NCBI GenBank assembly: GCA_937864035.1
Contig: CALMIO010000003.1
Location: forward strand, 78,673 to 142,672
DNA: 64,000 nt
Direction: 5' to 3'
Origin: an uncultured Pseudomonadota bacterium
Lineage (GTDB): Bacteria; Bdellovibrionota_C; UBA2361; CALMIO01
Numbering within the stretch: position 1 is the first letter of the stretch; the number at the start of each line of letters is the position of its first letter. Below the pieces are notes generated by a model. It was given only the letters and a program-made list of their open reading frames with translations, had not been told where the DNA came from and did not search any database. The position numbers and the translations under genes were made by a program. Shown here piece by piece: positions 58,806-64,000 of the stretch.

Positions 58806-59591
58806 TTAATCAACTATACTATAACCGCAATCCACAAATGTTACCTCGCCAGTGATCGCCTTTGACATTGGTGAGAGATAAAACATTGCTACTTGGGCGA
58901 CCTCTTCCTGAGAAACGTTGCGGCGCAAAGGGGCTTTGGCGGCGAAAGCTGTTAACATCTCACGAAATTGCGGAATACCTGAAGCCGCTAAAGTTTTAAT
59001 TGGACCGGCTGAAATAGCATTAATTCTAATTTGCGACTCGCCAAGTTCAGCCGCCAAATAACGCATAGAACATTCTAAAGCCGCCTTCGCAACCCCCATA
59101 ACATTGTAATTTTTAACTACCCTTTCAGATCCAAGATAAGTTAAAGTCAGAATCGAACCTCCATCATCTTTCATTAAAGGCTCTGTTTCTCTGGCTAAAG
59201 CAATCAGCGAATAAGCCGACACATCTAAGGCTAATTTAAATCCAGCACGGCTTGTATTGACAAACCTGCCATCCAAATCGGCTTTATCGGCAAAAGCCAA
59301 GGAGTGGACTACGCCATTTAATTTTCCCCAACGCTCTTTTAGATCCCGAAATAAAGCTATAATCTCTTGATCTGATTGAACGTCGCATTTAAGAACGATT
59401 TTACAGCCAAGTTGTTCGGCTAATGGCTTAACTCTTTTTTCAATCGCTTCATTAGCGTATGTTAAACAAAGCTCAGCTCCTTCTTTAGCTAAACTTTCAG
59501 CAATTGCCCAAGCGATACTACGCTCATTGGCAACGCCTAAAACTAAAAAACGTTGACCAGCTAATTTTTGCTCTTGATGCGCTTGGCTCAT
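58806..59591 (-). CDS. fabI: Enoyl-[acyl-carrier-protein] reductase (NADH), FabI
   Basis: A 261-residue FabI. The start of the SDR fold has VLGVANERSIAWAIA (the FabI variant of the glycine motif), then VHSLAFADK, the catalytic tyrosine-lysine pair YNVMGVAK with the preceding TLTYLGSER, and the C-terminal GEVTFVDCGYSI. It reduces trans-2-enoyl-ACP in the last step of fatty acid elongation. It lies 22 bp downstream of rplQ and runs into lptE, an unusual extension of the alpha operon. The length is typical (255-265). Confidence 0.95.
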   Translation of the reverse strand: MSQAHQEQKLAGQRFLVLGVANERSIAWAIAESLAKEGAELCLTYANEAIEKRVKPLAEQLGCKIVLKCDVQSDQEIIALFRDLKERWGKLNGVVHSLAFADKADLDGRFVNTSRAGFKLALDVSAYSLIALARETEPLMKDDGGSILTLTYLGSERVVKNYNVMGVAKAALECSMRYLAAELGESQIRINAISAGPIKTLAASGIPQFREMLTAFAAKAPLRRNVSQEEVAQVAMFYLSPMSKAITGEVTFVDCGYSIVD

Positions 59592-59613
59592 ATTGAGCTT
59601 TTAATATTGAAAG

Positions 59614-59967
59614 TTATTTTAAAAATTCAATCACGGCCATTTGCGCGTTGTCTCCCAAGCGAGGCGCGATCCTGGTGATTCGAGTATAGCCACCCGGTCT
59701 GCTAGCATGGCGAGGAGATATTTCTTTAAAAAGTTTGCTAACAGCAGTTCGATTTTTTAAAACCGCATAGGCAGTTTTACGATTAGTTAAATTATCTTTT
59801 TTAGCTATCGTCACTAATGGTTCAACTACTCCACGTAAATCTTTGGCGCGAGCGAGGGTAGTTTTAATCTTCTCATGGACGATCAGGGAAGTTGCTAAGT
59901 TGCAAAACATCGATTTTCGATGCGCCATATTACGCCCCAAAGTCCTATGTTTTGATCTATGTCTCAT
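59614..59967 (-). CDS. rplQ: 50S ribosomal protein L17
   Basis: A 117-residue L17 beginning MRHRSKHRTLGRNMAHRKSM and carrying KIKTTLARAKDLRGVVEPLVT, the family hallmarks. It binds 23S rRNA in the large subunit near the tunnel. It lies 29 bp downstream of rpoA, the standard order. The length is normal (115-130). Confidence 0.97.
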   Translation of the reverse strand: MRHRSKHRTLGRNMAHRKSMFCNLATSLIVHEKIKTTLARAKDLRGVVEPLVTIAKKDNLTNRKTAYAVLKNRTAVSKLFKEISPRHASRPGGYTRITRIAPRLGDNAQMAVIEFLK

Positions 59968-59996
59968 AGTTATCTTACTTGCTAATAAAAATCTAA

Positions 59997-61040
59997 TTAG
60001 TGATCACGAACAGCGCGCTCACGCATTGCTTCAAGCTCGGTGCGGCTGGGAAAGTTCTCAATTGCCATTCCTAAACCAAGCCCCATGTTGCTCAAAATTT
60101 CTTTTATTTCATTTAGTGATTTACGCCCAAAATTTTTCGTACGGAGCATATCAGCTTCACTTCTTTGCACTAATTCTCCTATATATTTAATGTCCGCGTT
60201 TTCAAGGCAATTAGCACTGCGCACACTAAGCTCAAGCTCTTCAATTCGCTTAAAGAGATTTTCGTTTAGCGTTGATTTTGGCTCTTCAGCAACGCTTGGA
60301 GCTTCTTCAACTATTAGATCTTCTCCAATAAAGAGCTCAAACTGCGCCCGTAAAATGTGCGCAGCTTGAGCAACTGCCACTAAAGGTTCAATACTGCCAT
60401 CTGTCCAAATTTCAATAGTTAGCTTGTCGTAATCAGTGCGCTGGCCAACGCGAGCGTTAGAAACAACGTAATTCACCCGGCGAATTGGCGAAAATATCGA
60501 ATCTATAAAAATAGTTCCTAGCGGTGTGCCCTCAACCCGATTTCGCTCAGCTGGAACATATCCTCGACCAGCCTTGACGCAAAGCTCCATTTTAAACTCA
60601 CCATTCCCATCAAGTGTGGCAATTTTAAGATCTGGGTTGACAACAATAACTGCCGGGTCGCCAGTGATCATGCCAGCAGTGAGCACGCAAGGACCAGAGG
60701 CTTCTATTCTGACTGTCGCCTCTTCTTTGTCCTCTAACCTGAGCACAACCTCTTTAAGGTTAAGCACTATTTCAGTCACGTCTTCAACAACACCCGGAAT
60801 AGAAGAGAACTCATGCATAACTCCGTCAATCTTAACCGAGGTAATGGCGGCTCCTCTCAAATAGGATAGCAAAACTCTACGCAAAGAATTGCCAACGGTC
60901 ATTCCAAAACCGCGCTCTAAAGGCTCAGCGACTAATTTTGCATAATTCCTGAGTGATGATTGCTTTTCGGAACCATCAACGACCTCTTCAATTTTAATTT
61001 TTTTAGGTATATGTAGATCTTTTAAGGTTACTTTTTTCAT
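59997..61040 (-). CDS. rpoA: RNA polymerase alpha subunit
   Basis: 347 residues from ATG 61040 (MKKVTLKDL). The extension to 61106 runs into rpsD and adds 22 residues of no family character. The N-terminal domain for dimerisation has EPLERGFGMTVGNSLRRVLLS and KIDGVMHEFSSIPGV. The C-terminal domain has LELSVRSANCLENADIKYIGELVQ and RTKNFGRKSLNEIKEIL, which bind promoter UP elements and regulators. The two domains are joined by a short linker (about 245-260). It is about 18 residues longer than E. coli alpha. Confidence 0.97.
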   Translation of the reverse strand: MKKVTLKDLHIPKKIKIEEVVDGSEKQSSLRNYAKLVAEPLERGFGMTVGNSLRRVLLSYLRGAAITSVKIDGVMHEFSSIPGVVEDVTEIVLNLKEVVLRLEDKEEATVRIEASGPCVLTAGMITGDPAVIVVNPDLKIATLDGNGEFKMELCVKAGRGYVPAERNRVEGTPLGTIFIDSIFSPIRRVNYVVSNARVGQRTDYDKLTIEIWTDGSIEPLVAVAQAAHILRAQFELFIGEDLIVEEAPSVAEEPKSTLNENLFKRIEELELSVRSANCLENADIKYIGELVQRSEADMLRTKNFGRKSLNEIKEILSNMGLGLGMAIENFPSRTELEAMRERAVRDH

Positions 61041-61086
61041 CTTACTTTTTTCTAAATTAATTACACAGAAACTGACTAAATAAAAA

Positions 61087-61716
61087 CTATCTCGAATAAA
61101 GATCAACGATCATTTGCTCGTTTAGACCATCTGGCAACTGCTCCCTAGTTGGCAATGCTTTAAGGGTGCCGCTAATCTCATGTTTGTCAAGCGAAACCCA
61201 TTCGGGCAAAACTCTTGCTTCAGCGGCAGCAATTGCTTGTTGCACAATTGGTTTTTTCTTACTGTTTTCTTTAAGCTGAATCTTGTCGCCAACTGCGACC
61301 GCGTAGGATGGAATATTTACCCGTTTGTTATTCACAAGAATATGGCCGTGAGCAACCAATTGCCTAGCCTCCTTGCGCGAAGAAGCCAACCCCATTCGAT
61401 AAACCATATTGTCTAATCTTCGCTCTAATGCCACCAAAAGTTCAGTACCAGTTACGCCTTCGGCGTTTGTGGCTTTCTCATAGTAAGCTCTAATCTGATC
61501 TTCCATAAGACCAAAAATCCTTTTGACCTGCTGTTTGGCGCGAAGCTGAATCTTATAAACGGAGAAAGCTTGCCGGCCCCTGCCATGTTGGCCGGGTGGA
61601 GTTCCCTGCCTTCTTTCGAAGGCGCACTTACTGCCAAAACATCTTTCACCTTTTAAAAAAAGCTTAGCTCCCTCGCGACGGCATAATCTGCAAACTGGAC
61701 CTATATATCTACCCAT
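61087..61716 (-). CDS. rpsD: 30S ribosomal protein S4
   Basis: A 209-residue S4 of the zinc-binding form: four cysteines in PVCRLCRREGAKLF and GERCFGSKCAFE (about Cys9, 12, 26, 31) can hold a Zn2+. The S4 domain LDNMVYRMGLASSRKEARQ and VNNKRVNIPSYAV follow. It nucleates 30S assembly and contacts mRNA entry. It lies 33 bp after rpsK and 46 bp before rpoA. The zinc form is common in deltaproteobacteria-like groups and Gram-positives and differs from the E. coli form. Confidence 0.97.
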   Translation of the reverse strand: MGRYIGPVCRLCRREGAKLFLKGERCFGSKCAFERRQGTPPGQHGRGRQAFSVYKIQLRAKQQVKRIFGLMEDQIRAYYEKATNAEGVTGTELLVALERRLDNMVYRMGLASSRKEARQLVAHGHILVNNKRVNIPSYAVAVGDKIQLKENSKKKPIVQQAIAAAEARVLPEWVSLDKHEISGTLKALPTREQLPDGLNEQMIVDLYSR

Positions 61717-61749
61717 AACTTTATCAAGATCAAACTAAACTAATTCAAA

Positions 61750-62190
61750 TTAAACCCTTCTACTCTTACGCGGGCGGCAACCGTTATGCGGGATAGGAGT
61801 GCGATCCTTTATAACAAGCACTTGCAATCCGGAAAGCGCCAATGCCCTGAGCGCAGACTCCCGACCAGAACCTGGACCCTTAACAATCACCGAAATCTGC
61901 CTCATACCTAATTCTTTTGCTTTGCGCGCGGCAGTTTCACCTGCAACCTGAGCCGCGAATGGGGTTGATTTACGAGAACCCTTAAAACCACCAGAACCAG
62001 CGCTAGCCCAACTAACAACTCCACCAGCGGGATCGGTAATTGAAACTATGGTATTATTAAAGGTCGCGTGAATATGCGCAATTCCAACTGGAACTGTTTT
62101 TTTGACTTTTTTACGCTTAACGGCCTTACTCGCGACAGCCCCTTTACTTGCGCCATCAGTTTTACTTTCTGTTGTTTTTGACTCTGCCAA
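61750..62190 (-). CDS. rpsK: 30S ribosomal protein S11
   Basis: 146 residues. The start is set at TTG 62190 because GGAGGGG lies 5-6 bases upstream of it; an in-frame TTG at 62211 would place the same Shine-Dalgarno inside the gene. The S11 core has [37 protein letters not shown] and the C-terminal [13 protein letters not shown]. It carries an extra ~30-residue Lys/Ser/Ala-rich N-terminal tail. S11 forms part of the platform of the 30S subunit. It lies 49 bp after rpsM in transcription order. Confidence 0.95.
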   Translation of the reverse strand: MAESKTTESKTDGASKGAVASKAVKRKKVKKTVPVGIAHIHATFNNTIVSITDPAGGVVSWASAGSGGFKGSRKSTPFAAQVAGETAARKAKELGMRQISVIVKGPGSGRESALRALALSGLQVLVIKDRTPIPHNGCRPRKSRRV

Positions 62191-62239
62191 TTTTTCCCCT
62201 CCTAAGCTCAATTATTAATCTATTTCAAAGTAATCATAG

Positions 62240-62623
62240 TTATTTTTTCGGAGCCATCTTTTTGCCAACAACCGGAGCCTTGCGCGGTCCCTTACGAGTA
62301 CGCGAATTCGTTCTGGTGCGCTGACCGCGAACAGGCAAACTTTTTCGGTGCCTCAAGCCGCGATATGTCCCCAAATCCATTAAACGTTTGATGTTCAAAG
62401 TATTTTGCCGCTTTAGATCTCCTTCAACTTTAAAATCTCGCTCGATAATTTGCCTGATAGCGCTAATTTGATCTTCACTTAATTGGCTTACTCGAACCTC
62501 AGGATCGACATTAGCTCGGTTGACTGTTAATTTGCTGGCAGTGCGACCAATGCCATATATACTTGTCAATGCCATCCAGATCTTTTTATTTTTCGGAAGA
62601 TCAACACCTGCTATGCGCGCCAT
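62240..62623 (-). CDS. rpsM: 30S ribosomal protein S13
   Basis: A 127-residue S13 with [30 protein letters not shown], and the C-terminal [22 protein letters not shown] plus a basic tail. It contacts tRNA in the P site and 16S rRNA in the head of the 30S subunit. It is 29 bp downstream of rpmJ, at the head of the alpha-operon genes. Confidence 0.97.
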   Translation of the reverse strand: MARIAGVDLPKNKKIWMALTSIYGIGRTASKLTVNRANVDPEVRVSQLSEDQISAIRQIIERDFKVEGDLKRQNTLNIKRLMDLGTYRGLRHRKSLPVRGQRTRTNSRTRKGPRKAPVVGKKMAPKK

Positions 62624-62652
62624 CTATATCACTCCTACAAAATTCTTAAAAA

Positions 62653-62769
62653 TTACCCCTGCCTCTGTTTGTGTTTTGGGCTGCGCTTGCAAATAACATA
62701 CACCACCCCACGACGGCGAATGGTTTTGCAATATGCGCAGATCGGTTTGACCGATGCTTTGACTTTCAT
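62653..62769 (-). CDS. rpmJ: 50S ribosomal protein L36
   Basis: A 38-residue L36 too short for usual gene lists: [19 protein letters not shown]..., with the conserved zinc-type cysteines CAYC and CKR and the terminal PKHKQRQG. The sequence is recognisable in full. A GGAGG at 11 bases before the ATG serves as Shine-Dalgarno. It lies between adk and rpsM; the 134 bp gap before adk holds no gene, so map and infA, often found here, are absent. A 5 bp hairpin (GCGCT/AGCGC, 62834-62851) sits in that gap. Confidence 0.95.
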   Translation of the reverse strand: MKVKASVKPICAYCKTIRRRGVVYVICKRSPKHKQRQG

Positions 62770-62903
62770 AACTTCAATAACCTCCAAAGCGACTCAATTA
62801 AATTAACGATCTTTGTAAAATAAAGAACGCTATGCGCTATCGGTTAAGCGCTAAATAATAAAAATATGCCGGCTTACTAGAATAACTGAAAAAACAAAGA
62901 AAC

Positions 62904-63482
62904 TCAAGGGTTTGTAGCAAGAAAAATTCTTTGTGTTACTTCGTCAATTAAGCCTACCCCATTCACCTCAACTAGTATGCCAAAATCTTTAAAATATTGA
63001 ATTAAGGGGGCTGTTTCTTTATTAAATATCGCTATTCGTTCTTTTAAAATATCAACATTATCATCAAGGCGTTGATTGCCAGAGTGCCTGCCAGTTGCCG
63101 CCCTCTCTTTTACTCGCATTAGCAAAATTTCCTCCGGCACTTTTAGATAAATAGCTCTATCAAGTCCTAGTCCTTTAGCAGATAATAAATTATTCAAAAA
63201 AAGAGCCTGATCTAGGTTTCGAGGATAACCATCTAAAATAAAACCGGCTTGGCAATCGGGGTCATTCAATCTTTCGGCAACAATTTTATTTGTTGTCTGA
63301 TTATCGACCAAAAGCCCTTTAGAGATCAGCTCTTGGATCTGAAGGCCAAGCGGGGTTTTCTTGGCAATCGCACCGGCAAAAATCTCACCAGTAGCAATGT
63401 GCGGTAAAGATAATTTTTGTGACAAGAGTTTAGCCTGCGTACCCTTGCCAGAACATGGTGGACCTATAAAAATAACTCTCAT
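62904..63482 (-). CDS. adk: Adenylate kinase, short-lid type
   Basis: A 192-residue adenylate kinase with the P-loop GPPCSGKGTQ (the usual fourth residue is Gly; here Cys), IATGEIFAGAI and GFILDGYPRNLDQALF for the AMP site, and a short lid region RHSGNQRLDDNVDIL. It keeps the ATP-ADP-AMP balance. Its ATG overlaps the secY stop by 4 bp (ATGA), as is common in the spc operon. The length matches the short-lid form (about 185-200). Confidence 0.93.
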   Translation of the reverse strand: MRVIFIGPPCSGKGTQAKLLSQKLSLPHIATGEIFAGAIAKKTPLGLQIQELISKGLLVDNQTTNKIVAERLNDPDCQAGFILDGYPRNLDQALFLNNLLSAKGLGLDRAIYLKVPEEILLMRVKERAATGRHSGNQRLDDNVDILKERIAIFNKETAPLIQYFKDFGILVEVNGVGLIDEVTQRIFLATNP

Positions 63483-64000
63483 TTTCTTGCCAAACGACCT
63501 TTAGCCGTACCAGAAAAGCCGGGTGGTAATTTGGCTCCAGCTTTCGCGGTTTGATTCATAAAATCTTCATAATTTCTGGCAACTAGTAAAGACTCAATCT
63601 GCGAGGCGGTATCTAAAGTCACGCCCACAACAATTAAGATCGCAGTTCCACCAAAAACATAAGAGAAATAAGTTGCGCCAACATTCAGGTAAAATTCCTG
63701 GGGCGCCAAACAAACAAGCGTAATATATATTGCTCCCCAAAAAGTTAAGCGACTAAGAACTCCATAAAAATAATCGGCAGTTTCTTTGCCGGGCCTGACG
63801 GTTGGAATTGAGCCACCATTCTTTTTTAACTGCTCGCTGACTTCGATTGGATTAAAGATAACAGCTGTGTAAAAAAAACTAAAAATTATGATAAGCGTGG
63901 CAAAGATAAGCAAATAAGCCCAAGAACCGGGAAGAAAATAGGCTCCAATTTCTCGCCAACTTTCGGTCGCGCTGAAAGAGAATATAGAAGAGACAAGAGT
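63479..64000 (-). CDS. secY: Preprotein translocase subunit SecY (C-terminal part; 5' end outside window)
   Basis: The last 173 residues of SecY; the frame is open through base 64000, so the start lies beyond. The TTG at 63913 is only internal. Visible are the typical YFLPGSWAYLLIFATLII and FNPIEVSEQLKKNGGSIPTVRPGK, the cytoplasmic loop contacting SecA and ribosome, then TMs up to TLDTASQIESLLVARNYE, and a basic tail. SecY is the protein-conducting channel in the inner membrane. It is followed by adk in the same transcript. Confidence 0.95.
   Translation of the reverse strand, partial: TLVSSIFSFSATESWREIGAYFLPGSWAYLLIFATLIIIFSFFYTAVIFNPIEVSEQLKKNGGSIPTVRPGKETADYFYGVLSRLTFWGAIYITLVCLAPQEFYLNVGATYFSYVFGGTAILIVVGVTLDTASQIESLLVARNYEDFMNQTAKAGAKLPPGFSGTAKGRLARK

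Overview
The window is a gene-dense, AT-rich bacterial chromosome segment from a Gram-negative organism. It has an LPS-assembly lipoprotein (LptE), FabI, a fused beta-oxidation enzyme and a MoxR/DUF58/Bat-type von Willebrand locus. The four-cysteine RpsD and the secY-adk-rpmJ-rpsM-rpsK-rpsD-rpoA-rplQ order fit a proteobacterium-like lineage outside the well-studied Alpha/Gamma groups (delta-like or a related phylum). I cannot place it more precisely. Translation starts include TTG and GTG. Gene spacing is tight, with many 4-30 bp overlaps, and convergent genes abut. I saw only one weak candidate intrinsic terminator.

Layout: (1) 1-2610, a truncated membrane glycosyltransferase and a flippase-like membrane protein, then a small orphan gene behind a good promoter (2625-3229). 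(2) 3236-11068, a minus-strand block with lysS, a FadJ-type fusion, and a four-gene lipid-modification cluster (cyclopropane synthase family, DUF1365, FAD amine-oxidase family, SDR); a membrane-anchored peroxiredoxin-like gene diverges from it. (3) 12095-19682, an accessory region: a large secreted calcium-repeat protein split by a -1 frameshift, a small secreted protein, a threonine-aldolase-like enzyme and an ABC transporter. (4) tRNA-Ile2(CAU) at 19732-19805, followed by an orphan type IV coupling-ATPase module (19984-25508). (5) 25697-35140, a recombination-repair island: recD2, addA, addB, rmuC. (6) 35145-44226, continuing the same head-to-tail minus-strand run: acyl-CoA dehydrogenase, SufT-like, NUDIX, two vWA membrane proteins, DUF58, MoxR and an SGNH hydrolase. 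(7) 44677-47834, dut, pnp and rpsO. (8) 48063-56494, an unknown helical protein, ligA, and a surface-polysaccharide block of three glycosyltransferases and a methyltransferase. (9) 56560-64000, ffh, then the alpha/spc ribosomal operon, with fabI and lptE appended after rplQ and secY running off the window end.

The most unusual material is the DotL/TraD-like coupling ATPase with a large membrane partner and two unknown genes but no other secretion genes in view. Next come the frameshifted secreted repeat protein, the AddAB pair that appears to keep only one nuclease, and the lipid-modification cluster facing a peroxiredoxin fusion. Functional statements come from reading sequence motifs and from recalled family knowledge; no searches were run.
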